Of a stretch of 64,000 nt of DNA, positions 23,893-34,259 are shown piece by piece. Position numbers and translations under genes: made by a program. The first letter of the stretch is position 1. Every line of letters starts with the position of its first letter. The stretch is from Muricea muricata (lineage: Eukaryota > Cnidaria > Anthozoa > Malacalcyonacea > Plexauridae). Under the pieces are notes generated by a model. It was given only the letters and a program-made list of their open reading frames with translations, ran no database searches and was not told the origin of the DNA. Location: NCBI GenBank assembly GCA_963855995.1, contig OY979716.1:22459321-22523320 (forward strand). Direction: 5' to 3'.

Positions 23893-26801
23893 TGTATTCA
23901 CCATGCAAACGCACAAGAAACTTAATTTACAGTAAAGTTAATAAAGTTTATAAGGATATTTCTGAGCTTATAATATCGGCAAATAATTTTATTGTAAACA
24001 AAACATTTTCGGCAAAATATATTGGCGTCGAAACGCATATTTTAGCCATGTTTTTATCACAAAATGAACAGGAAGACAACAAATTTTGATAGATTTACCT
24101 TTTTTCTTGTGATGTGGAGCGAAAAAGCAGCAATTACATCAAAACTAAAGGGTTTTTATCGCGTCTTCTTGGCTGTTTGGCAGCCATACTTGCAATCAAG
24201 TAAACACAACTGATCTCAGATAGTAGTTCGCAACACTGGAATTTCTTATGATTTGAGCATCGCTTAGAAAAAATGAATAAATTATTTACCGTTTAGGTCG
24301 GTCTGTACTGGAAAAATATTTTGTCTCGGTCTTGGCCGTAGGCCGAGGGACGTTTTTGAGACCGAGACATGTATACATCAACGCTGGTGAAAGTTGGAAA
24401 AACACAAACACACGCCTCCCCCAGAAAATTTTGAAAACTAGAACCCCGCAAATGCTATTTCCTGCGTTTTGGCGTGTCAATTTTAAACAATTAATAATTG
24501 ACTGCCAAAACCTACAAAAAGATAGCAAAATTGGTTATTTATTCACATTACTTTCTTATGTTAGGCATTAATTTCCACCCATTTACTCAGCATGCTAAAC
24601 CCTTTGCGCACGGCGAGTGTTGGATTTTTTACGAGTGGCAAATCTAACAGGATACTGTAAGCCTGCCAGCGCTTTTTTAAATTTGAAAACTTCAATCAAC
24701 TTTCTGCGCTAACTTTAAGTTTGAGCCGAAATTTACTGACACGGAAAACGCTACAAACAATAATAAAATACTGTACTCAATGCAAAGTCTAAAATGCACA
24801 TCAGTAAAATTAAAGTAAAAGTAAAATCCTGTGCATTAAACTGCATGTGCTTCTTCAATAACTGCGTGCTGTAACAAGGCTTTGTGTTTCAAAAATAGAA
24901 AGGGCAGAATGAGACAATCAGATAGCAAAAGCATTTTAAATTGAAGTCAATGCTCCTTTTTCATGCATCAATTGTTGGATGACTTCCATAATATTGAGCA
25001 GTTTCATACAACTTATGCAATACTTGATATATAGGCATCATAAAACAGCCGACACACATGAATCTCAGTAAGTGCCATGGAGCAAGCATTGTAGAATGCT
25101 ACATTGATTTTATACAGAACAATTATTATGCAGGAGCTTTTATCATTCATATTCCAAGTACAAAGAACTAGTATTTGACTAACCATGAATTATCATGTCA
25201 TTCCACACAATATCTCGTTTTTCGATTTTCCACTCGTGTTGATGTAACTGTATATTAACACGTAAAAAGCTTTATATTTCTTAAATGTAAGGTCGTAGTT
25301 TTGTAGCGAGAAATCTGATAGATTGGTCTAGACAAATCTCAATTAACTTGAAAATGACAAAGAAGAAAAAAATTGAGTCAGTGAGAGTAATGACCAATGA
25401 CGTAAAATGTAATGAAGAACAAATTCACTGGTTGCAGCTGGGGTGAAAGTTATTCCTAAAATCAGCCAAGTATGGTCAAAATAAAGTTTTAATTACTCTG
25501 TAGAACGTCAAAATTACAAAATTGCCCCCGCAAGCGGGATGAAACTTTCCAGTAATTACAAACACAAGCCGAATTCGTCTCGCTTACTAGTCTGTCTCGT
25601 TATGTGGGCCAGCCCAGCTTCAATATAAACAGTCCCTTAGCAAGCGATAAATATAACGTCTCTTTTGCCTTAATTAGAGCTAGTCAACCAATAACTAACC
25701 AATATTTCTCCTTGCTTTAATACACGAAACGTGGACTGGTAAGTATAATTCCTTCGACATCAACGTCTACACGCTGTGGAGTTTACAAACGTTGGGTAGC
25801 AAGGCCATTTCGAACATATCCAGAGCAGCAAGCGAAACATGATTAGAATGAAAACTAAGCTAGAATGAATCGATCTTCTCTGAATTTTCATAACAGGAAA
25901 TGTTATTCTTATTGTTGCAACATGACGTCACTTAACCTCTCCTTAATGTGCCTCATAATTATGCAAAATAATTATTTTTTGTTTACAAATGACATCATTC
26001 TCATGATATCAGAGGGAAAGCGATTTAAAATGTTGTCTTCGATCTGTGACTGAAAATTAATTGCTAAAGAAACCAACAGTGCTAGCCGAAGTTCGTATGA
26101 TGTTTGGGTGAGCTATAAGAAGAGACATTTGCCGAACATTTCGCATAATTTTATCAAAGGTAAGCACAAGGCACTTTAATGTAAGAATCCACCGGCCATA
26201 TTCTGTCTCGCAAGCACATTAAACTATAAAGAAAACAAAACTAACAACAGAAATTAACAGAAAAGAAAGTAAAATATATAATGTGACAGGAAAGTTTAAC
26301 TACTCATCAACTCTATATGGAGAAGTTATGCAGAAATACACACAAAGTTTAGTGTGTTTTTCGCGATGATTCAGTAATTGAATTTAATAATATGCTTGAA
26401 TAATAATATGGCGTCTTGTTCTTATGGCTTCAGTAAATAGGCAGAGAAATTATGCATTTTAGATTTAAAACACGCATTATTTTTCGAATTCGGATCTGTA
26501 ATCGACGTTCCTAGACAAATTAAGGTCATTTAATTGTAGAACAGGACAAACTGCTTAAATAACAATGAAGTTCAAAAGTCTATTTTCGGAACCCAAGTTT
26601 AACCCCCATGACCCTTGTTATTGTTGTGTGGCAGTACCACCAATTTAAATGACTTACAGCTGTATTGCTGAACACTCCACATGTGATTGAAGACTGGACA
26701 ATCTTGGCAATACAATAGTTACTTGAACTTGTCAAGGTTGCTACGTGTGCAAGTCTGATATGCTTGTTTTGAAATAATTTGCAATGAATACGCTCGAAAA
26801 A

Positions 26802-27258
26802 CATGCAGCTAGCGACAGGAATTGCGGCGGCCGCTCATTGGTCAATAAATATAGTCCATTACGTAATCATGAATTAATTAAATCACAGTGGACTTAGACG
26901 TAAGCGTACTGTTTTGCTATATTAAAATTTACTAGCGAAAGGTATTATATTTAAGACTATTCTCACTCACTGGGACTGTATCTACTTCACCAAATTTAGC
27001 TAAAGAGGGAGCGCGTAGCGCGACAATCATTATTACTCGCCCTTCGGGCTCGCGCTTTAGCTAAATTTGGTGAAGTAGATATAGTCCCAGTGAGTGAGAA
27101 TAGTCTTAAATATAATACCTTTTGCTAGTAAAGTTTAATATAGCAAAACAATACGCTTACGTCTAAGTCCACTGTGATGTAATTAATTTATGATACGTAA
27201 TGGAACTATATTTATTGACCAATGAGCGGCCGCCGCAATTCCTGTCGCTAGCTGCATG
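26802..27258. repeat. Near-perfect 456-bp palindrome upstream of TPR paralogue 2
   Basis: The left arm begins CATGCAGCTAGCGACAGGAA and runs to about 27020; the right arm is its inverse and ends GCTAGCTGCATG at 27258. The centre contains GCGCGTAGCGCGACAA and CTCGCCCTTCGGGCTCGCG. Inner parts match the foldback at 9465-9925. It ends 105 bp before the ATG of the TPR gene, so it lies in the likely promoter or 5' UTR. Confidence 0.85.
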
Positions 27259-27362
27259 TCTCGGAAACTACATCGTGTGCACGTGGCCAGAACCGTCATT
27301 ATTCATAACAATAAACGTTTACTGTACAACGAACATTGACAAAGATATCTTTCCGCTTTAGA

Positions 27363-29969
27363 ATGGCGCTTGAAGGTAAACAGCTTGCTGCAATAACATC
27401 TTTTCAAGCAGACTTGAAAGAATCAAGCAATTTTCAAAAATTTGCAAACTATTTGATGAACTTATCCCCCACGGTATTTAAAAAGTTAAGTTTAAAACTT
27501 GACCGGAATTTGACAGAGGACACGGATGCACGCGGACGCATCGTAGACCTAGTAAATGAAAAGGAAGCTAGCAGCACGTCGGAGAGCGAAGATGACGAAA
27601 CAGATCATCTTCAAGAAGTTTTTAAAAGACTTTTTAGGGATGAAAATTCTAGTGTAACATTTGAATTTTTCACGAAACTTTTGACGTTTCCGCTAAATTT
27701 ATTCCGTGGGCCGACCAAAGTCATTTATACTCCAAGTTCAACTTACGAGAACATCAAGGCAAAACTTATACAATGCGAAGACAACGGTGACTTCGTAGAA
27801 TTCGACACATATGCCAACAAAATGGTTGAGCAATATCTCGAAGAGAAAGACTTCGATATTGTTGCGGGCGTCAAAATAGAGCAAGCACGATGTGCACTTT
27901 ATAGAAACGACTTGAACAAGACTAAAAAACTCGCGCGTGAAGCTCACGAAGTCGCGGAGCACACGCGTTTTCCACCACTTTTCCACGCACAAGCCTGGCT
28001 CATGATGAGTTCGCTGTCTCGAACAAAACGCAAGTTAGGAAAAACAAAAAAATATTTGGACTTAGCTGAGCAATCGTTTGAGTCGGGCTACAGTTTGGAA
28101 GAATTCGCGCATTTCCATGAAGAAAAAGGCACTTATCTTGATAAATTTCTTGGAATATCTGCCAAACCAGACGAGCAGCTGAAGGCGCTTGCTCTGACCA
28201 ATTTCCAGAAAATGGGCGAAATCGGCGCGCAGGATTCACGACAGCGCGTGAGCGACAAACAACGATTTTATGCTATGACAAAAAGTGCAAGAATCCTCTT
28301 AGATTCCACTTCATCGTTTGGACGACGCGACCGGATTGTTACGAAAGATTCTATTCGCCTCGCCGCGGAGTGCCTCAGGGCAATAAAGCGCGATCTCCTG
28401 AGCAATATACCACGTGGGTCCAAGATCCAGTTTCAATTGGTGGAAAGTGATCTGTATTACAGGCAAGGCAAGTTTGAAGATGCGATGGAATTGTTGAAGA
28501 AGTCTCTTGATGAGGCAATTGAGTTTGGATATGGAAAAGAAGCACCAAAAATAACACAGGTAGTATCGGGAGAGGTGAGGGTTGATCCAGAAATAGGTAG
28601 ATTACACTGCAGCTGCACGAGAGAAAAATATCGGGCATCATGGCAACCTGATTCTCAGGGTCTTCACCTCCGCTACCCGCGCTACGGCGAAGACCCTGAC
28701 ACAGGCTGGTCACGTGGCACCCAAATTTTGGGTGCTTGACATTGGTACTTACAGGGATAGGTAAAAACGCGTTATCACAAATTATTGTCAAACAACAAGG
28801 GAGACCGACGAAGCGGGGAGTCATCTGACACTAAAACCGTATCTTTGCTTTCTTCTGTGTTTGCATCACGCTGTTGTAATCTTAAAACCTGTTAAGCTGA
28901 AAAGTGTAGTTTGCTTGTCTGTACAACATTTACTTTCATTTATGACCGTATTGTATCCCAAATTCCCCACAATTTCGTACTGTACAAATAGTTATTAGTG
29001 AAATATTTTTTGTTTTTTAACCATGAATATCGTCTCAAGCTATGTTATCATCCACCAATATTTGCTTGTAAAATGTTCGGATCAGATAAATTAATGATAC
29101 GCCTTTTAATTTTAGATTTTAAGGATTAACAGGTTTTAAGATTACAACAGCGTGATGCAAACACAAAAGAAAGCAAAGATACGGTTTTAGAGTCAGATGA
29201 CTTCCCGCTTCGTCGGTCTTCCTTGTTGCTTGACAATAATTTGTGATAACACGTTTTTACCTACCCCGGCTAAGTACGAATGTCAAGCACCCAAAATTTG
29301 GTTGCCACGTGACCAGCCTGTGCCAGGGTCTTCGCCGTAGCACGGGTAGCGGAGGTGAAGACCCTGAGAATCAGGTTGGCATCATGGAGTGTCATAATGT
29401 TAATTACTCCGCCTGCCGTAGGCGAGGCGGAGTTTTAAATTCGCTCCGTTTCTGTTTTCTTTTTTTTCTTTTTCTTTTTATTTTTTTCGGGGTCGCAAGT
29501 AGGCGCAGCGCTCATGTGTGATACCGCTGGTCCAAGCGGTATCGAGCATGAACACTGCACCAACTATGACACCGGAAAAAAAGTTTAAAAATAATAAGAA
29601 AAAAAAGAGAAATGGGGCGAATTTTAAACTCCACCGCGCTTACAGCAGGCGGGGCAATGAGGTGTTGATTATTTGAAGTCGTAACACTGGTTGGATGAGT
29701 AAGAGATGTCACTTACTTGACACCTTAGCTAGAAGAAGAGCAGTTTAGAAATGATGCATGCAGCTGTCTTTTGTAAATTCAATTAGCTTTCCAGTAATTT
29801 TTTCATTCTCTTTCAGCGTATCGAAGATATCGATCGTCTTATGAATGCGAAAGTTGACATTGTTGATGAAAATTCATTAGAGCGACAAAGTAGCAGCAGT
29901 TCGAGTTGTCATGAGAGTGAAACGTCACAAAGTGGAAGTGATATATTCAGTTCAGAATTTTTGTACTGA
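27363..29969 (+). CDS. TPR/helical-repeat protein, paralogue 2 (two exons)
   Basis: Exon 1 is 27363-28559 (399 codons); exon 2 is 29817-29969 (50 codons plus TGA). The start was chosen because the ATGGCGCTTGAA context matches paralogue 1; an upstream in-frame ATG at 27336 is not shared. The donor is CACAG|GTAGTA and the acceptor TCTTTCAG|CG. The predicted protein has about 449 residues. Layout as in paralogue 1: helical N-terminus, acidic Ser/Glu linker, TPR-like hairpins (DLYYRQGKFEDAMELLKKSL near the end of exon 1), and a Ser-rich acidic tail. Exon 1 matches paralogue 1 closely by eye, especially over the central 200 residues. The introns are unrelated and full of different repeats. Function unknown; probably a scaffold or adaptor. 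Confidence 0.8.
28636..29387. repeat. 750-bp foldback inside the TPR paralogue-2 intron
   Basis: The left arm (28636-28900), beginning CATCATGGCAACCTGATTCT, is mirrored by the right arm (29122-29387). Each arm carries a smaller GC-rich hairpin (GGTCTTCACCTCCGCTACCC ... GGCGAAGACC). It is absent from the paralogue-1 intron, so it inserted after the gene duplication. The apparent extension of exon 1 into this repeat is an artefact. Confidence 0.8.
29395..29668. repeat. Foldback with CTCCGCCTGC termini, same intron
   Basis: ACTCCGCCTGCCGTAGGCGA near 29406 pairs with an inverted copy (CTCCACCGCGCTTACAGCAG and flanks) ending at about 29668. The inner parts include a T-rich arm facing an A-rich arm and a GATACCGCTGG/CCAAGCGGTATC hairpin at the centre. 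Confidence 0.65.
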
Positions 29970-31252
29970 TATGATGTCACTATGAAAAATTTTCTGCGAC
30001 TCCATTTAGCAGGCTTTTAAAAGCTGCACAAATATGGCAGCCATCGATTTCTTGTTGTTTTCATGCAATCATCGTTTCAATTACTGAACTATCTGTAGGC
30101 TGTTAACCATAACAGTTCGACGGTTGAGTTTGCAGTAAAGTGTGCTTTAATCATATTGGCCTTCGGCAAAAAGTATGTGATCGATAAAAGCCTATCTATA
30201 ACATCCGTTTTAAACCCCGCTAGCTATTATTTTTGTTAAGGAGTTAGGTTTGAACACAGTATATACTGTATCACGATCATTGACTATTGCGCATGCTTTA
30301 TATTCGGCAACGGAAAATTGTATATACTGCTCATGATCATTGATGAATGACAGCGTCCGTTGCGTAAACAAAACTTAAAAATTTCATGAAAATACCGTTA
30401 ACTATCCTAGTTTTCCTTGGTTGTATGAAAACAAGAGGGGATCCTTTGGGCCACCCGGTATGCTCTCAAATATTTATCTTAATTATATAAAAGGATTATA
30501 CTCAAAATTGAAAATAAGTAATTTTTTAAACGTTAAATAATATGGTGACATCTTTTTAGGATTCTATTGATTTTTTGAAAGCTGCATATATTGTTGCTTT
30601 GTAATGTCTACAGACCTTCCGGACTTGTTTAGAAGACGGTTTAATGGGTGATGAATGTTGTGAAGTGATACCAGTGCGAGGTGTTCTCCTTTACCATTTG
30701 TACGTGTACTGAACCAAAACTTAATCAACAGCTAGTCGTCCAGCTTCTCGTCACTGAGAGTGATCCATTCTTCATAATTTTCAATGTGGCAGGCATTCAA
30801 ATACACCTTACACTTTCTTTTTGCATAATTCTCAAATTACATTTACGCTGCGATTGTTTGACGCCATTTTGAATAAATGACCGCGAAACAAAATCGTATT
30901 CTTTTAGAGCTATACAAGCCAATCAGCGTCATGCCAAAGTTGTATACCTCTGGAGCACACCAAAAATACGAGATTTTATCTGTTTCATCCACTCACATTT
31001 GTCTATCACTGTGAGGAGAGACAAAATGTTGTGTAGTGAACTGCCCCTGCTAATGACGTCACCGAACAGAATTATATCAGGTGAGTGCCGAGCGTTGGTG
31101 CTGAGTTATTATACACAATTCTCACTCCGATTCGAGGGAGACTTGTCACCTACAATGAACTGTACACAACTGGAACGCTAACTCAATACAAAAGTTCAGT
31201 TGGTGGGTGATATTTTCCTAGTTTTGAGACGAAACACTTAACCATCCCAGTT
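29970..31252. other. Non-coding interval
   Basis: No supported gene. ATATACTGTATCACGATCATTGA and a similar block occur near 30258 and 30320 as a short, diverged repeat. Confidence 0.5.
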
Positions 31253-31370
31253 GACTCGATAGCTCAATTGGTAGAGCGGCGGTCTAGAAACCAGAAGATG
31301 CGAGTTCGAATCCCGCTCGAGACAGCGAATTTCTCGTTGTTCTCTGCGGTGTCAGATTAATATGAATTCA
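31253..31370 (+). mobile_element. tRNA-headed SINE, copy 1
   Basis: A tRNA-like head at 31253-31323 has an A box (TAGCTCAATTGG at 31259-31270) and a B box (GAGTTCGAATCC at 31302-31313). The 7-bp acceptor stem pairs with one mismatch. The anticodon arm cannot form five pairs, so it is not a working tRNA gene. A shared tail follows (GAATTTCTCGTTGTTCTCTG ... TCAGATTAATATGAATT). The boxes would form an internal Pol III promoter. Confidence 0.7.
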
Positions 31371-31510
31371 GTTTTTCACATCTCTGAGGATGGTTCTGAA
31401 ATAGAATTGAAACACTGGCACTGCGCGTCCTCGAAGACAAGCATTAAGTCCTCACGAAATAAAATATTTCGTGCACTTAAATTGGACAAGACTCGCCACC
31501 AATCCCAGTT

Positions 31511-31650
31511 GAATCGATAGCTCATTTCTTTATTTTGGTAGAGCGGCGGTCTAGAAATCGGAAGATGCGAGTTCGAATCCTGCTTGAGACAACGAATTTT
31601 TCGTTCTTCTCTGCAGTGTCAGTGTGGTCAGATTAATATGAATTAATATG
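31511..31650 (+). mobile_element. tRNA-headed SINE, copy 2 with A-box insertion
   Basis: The same head and tail as copy 1 recur about 258 bp downstream in the same orientation. About 10 extra bases (TTTCTTTATT) split the A box after TAGCTCA. The B box and tail are intact. The stretch from here to 32414 has no gene; a C homopolymer of about 18 lies near 31778-31795. Confidence 0.68.
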
Positions 31651-32424
31651 AAATTTTTTTCTTTTGCCTGAAGATTCAAATTTTTTTCATCAATACAACT
31701 TTTTAATAGCTTTCACTTGATATAAAACCCAATTTTTGATGTTCAGTATTTCAACTCAAAACTCAAATTGGCTTCAACCCCCCCCCCCCCCCCACAGACA
31801 CTTATCGTTCCAGTTTACTCCAATTCAATGGTCAGTTGTGGCAAGAAGGCTACAGCAGAGTGTGAATATTGCTCTTAGAAGCAAACTCGATCCGACGTTT
31901 AAAAACGCGTTTTAAATGTGAATTATGGAATGATTACGACGAGTTGCAAATGAAAAATGTTTTCCTCTATTAAAATAGCGAGTTACATGGATATTTACTA
32001 CAAAAGGTGAAGACATATGTTTGTAAATCAACTGACGCCATGACAGCCCACGTGCTCGAGAATACAGCTATATTCAAGAGCCTGAATCATTTAGTATCTC
32101 AGCTGAACGTATTTCATAAGGTGAGAACTTACAAAGGTATAAACTTTATTTAACAATATTTTGTAAGAGTTTAACAAACCAGTTGAAATCATGATCAAGA
32201 CTTTCAATTGCACATGGCCCTCCACATGCTAGGATATAAATTTTGTTGTCCTGCCATAACCTCCAGCATTTACATGTTTGTGTGTTTCAGCGATCTCGTC
32301 AGTTTTATAGCAGGGGAGAAGCTCGGGTTGTAATTTTTTCAGATTTTATCTTAATTTGGGTACTGGAATAACTTTAGAATACCGTACCTGACCTGGCTGA
32401 CTGAAATTCCACTGCACTGTTATT

Positions 32425-32690
32425 TTCAGGGAGTTATTTTAACTCCATTGGTGGAGTTAAAATAACTCCGGTCAGTGGAGTAGAAATATCGGAGTTAAAT
32501 TTACTCCGAAAACAGAGTTAAAACTACTCCTTGTATGTTCATAAAAGTTTACTCCACTAGGAGTCAATTTTACTCCACTATAGGAGTAAAAACGACCACA
32601 ATAATGGAGTAAAATTATGGGAGTAATTTTTACTCTTTTAAAATTACTCTTGGAGTTATTTATACTCCATCAACTATAACCATGCAAAGG
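32425..32690. repeat. Left subterminal ACTCC/GGAGT repeat cluster
   Basis: At least fifteen ACTCC or GGAGT words alternate with AT-rich spacers, many as GGAGTTAAAATAACTCC-type palindromes. Such clusters are transposase binding sites in CACTA elements. From here to 34259 no gene is visible apart from the hairpin at 33427-33574. Confidence 0.8.
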
Positions 32691-33426
32691 ATTACTTTCA
32701 AATCATGAATCCGCCGTTTCAACGATGTTAGACTTTGCAATTGCTTATCGTATTTTAACAAAAAATATGCGTTCAATTCGGCCTATGTGAAAAGTGCGAC
32801 GCGGGCATGCATTTCAATATATTGTTTACGAAATTTAACCTACAACCGAGTCTAAGATCTAACGCGAGACCTAACCAGCACGCGTTTATTGTTCTTTCTG
32901 TTGAATTAATTATTAAATAATTTTAAATTTGGAATATAGGCCGTAATCTGTGCCCGATTTTCATTCAATTTCGCTGCCCCCGTTCCCCAACTACTTTTGC
33001 TCGATATGATTCTATGGGCTTTTATGTGCTGAATTCGAATTTTTAATGTTGTCGCTTCCAAAAACCTGCAGTTTTTTTGTAATTTACGATCAAAAATCGA
33101 TCTTTTTGTTCCCTGTTAAACTTCATGTTATTTACAATTATTGTACTAGTACAAGTCTCTTAGCAGGGGGGTTTCTCGCGGATACAGGCATTTTTGTATT
33201 ATTTTGATCATTGAGTTCATTTGAATTCATCCATACAATTTAAAAAAAATAGATACGAAAATACGGGAAACATTAGCTTTTAAAGAATTATCATTTGCAT
33301 TTGTAAAGATTCTGCAGTTACTTTTAGCGGCTTAGGCCCGCCTCGCCTTTTTACGAACTTAAAGGTATGTTGTTTTGTATTTTATGTAAGATAATTGTGC
33401 ACATTGGCCGAACATTCTGCTATAAA

Positions 33427-33574
33427 ATTATGACTTACAACACTGACGAGGAAAATACGGTCGTATGAATTGCATACAACACTGACGAGGAAAATACGGT
33501 CGTGTGAATTGCATAGCAGTGCTGCAATTCATACGACCGTATTTTCCTCGTCAGTGTTGTAAGTCATAATTTTT
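33427..33574. repeat. Hairpin with a duplicated left arm
   Basis: CACTGACGAGGAAAATACGG occurs twice in direct orientation (about 33441 and 33480) and once inverted (about 33537-33560). The outer pair extends through ATTATGACTTACAACACTGA. It is inserted in the non-coding left part of the CACTA-like unit. Confidence 0.75.
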
Positions 33575-34259
33575 CTCAGTATTCTGAATAACGTCTAGGA
33601 GCATCTTTTTAATTTAATGGTGTTATTTAAGACTATTCATTAGTTATTAATCTGCATGAGTCATATGCTTTTGTGTACATCCAGCAAAAATGGTATACAA
33701 CAGCTCTCAATAAAACTGGGAATTTTTTGGTAGTTTAGTATTAATGGAGGTTTATTGATACCTCACTTATCATAAGATTGATCTCTAAATTCTCTTGCAC
33801 AGGCCTTGGAAAATTTTTTAGTTTTAAAATATTAGTTTCTAGTATTTGATACATGTATTAGGGCACCGGCATTGGCTTCTTAAGAACCTAGCTTAAAAAG
33901 TGTGCCCTGCTTATTTTTGTAAATTTTCAAATGCCAAACAATTTAGATTGTCAATGGAACAGTTCTGAAGTTTAATGGATTAATTGATTTAAGTGAAATT
34001 TAAAAGTATATTCAGAAGTAGTCTTCCTCCCGATCCTGTAGCAACAAAGCTGTGTATGCAAGCTGGCTTGGCTTCCTGGACAAATTCAATGAATGAATGT
34101 GGCAACTTGCCAACTTGTTGCTACTATATATAAGTGCTTGCATAGCAATTCTACAAATTTTCACACAATAAATTATGGGAACTATTAGTTCCAACACCAT
34201 GTTTAAGTAAAAGCATTCCATATTTACAAGTTACAAGTTAATAATATTACTACAAAAGC

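Larger units (their letters stand above)
20290..26801. other. Non-coding interval between the two TPR paralogues
   Basis: No gene is supported here. The interval holds several inverted repeats listed separately. It also holds sequence near 22545-22720 and 25200-25290 related to the 61-kb foldback (GTGTTGATATAACT / TGTATATCAACACGG blocks). It is the shared upstream region of the divergent TPR genes, but no promoter elements can be named. Confidence 0.5.

Noticed and set aside
28560..28739. Extension of TPR paralogue 2 exon 1 to the stop at 28739
   Set aside because: The sequence after CACAG|GTAGTA belongs to the intronic foldback, and paralogue 1 diverges at the same donor. A matching second exon exists for both.
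27738..28824. Antisense ORFs across TPR paralogue 2 (and the equivalent ones in paralogue 1)
   Set aside because: They are shadows: they mirror conserved codons of the sense frame and appear in both copies only because the sense genes are similar.
31253..31323. Candidate functional tRNA gene
   Set aside because: A and B boxes are good, but the anticodon arm does not form five pairs, and the unit recurs with a conserved non-tRNA tail, so it is a SINE head.
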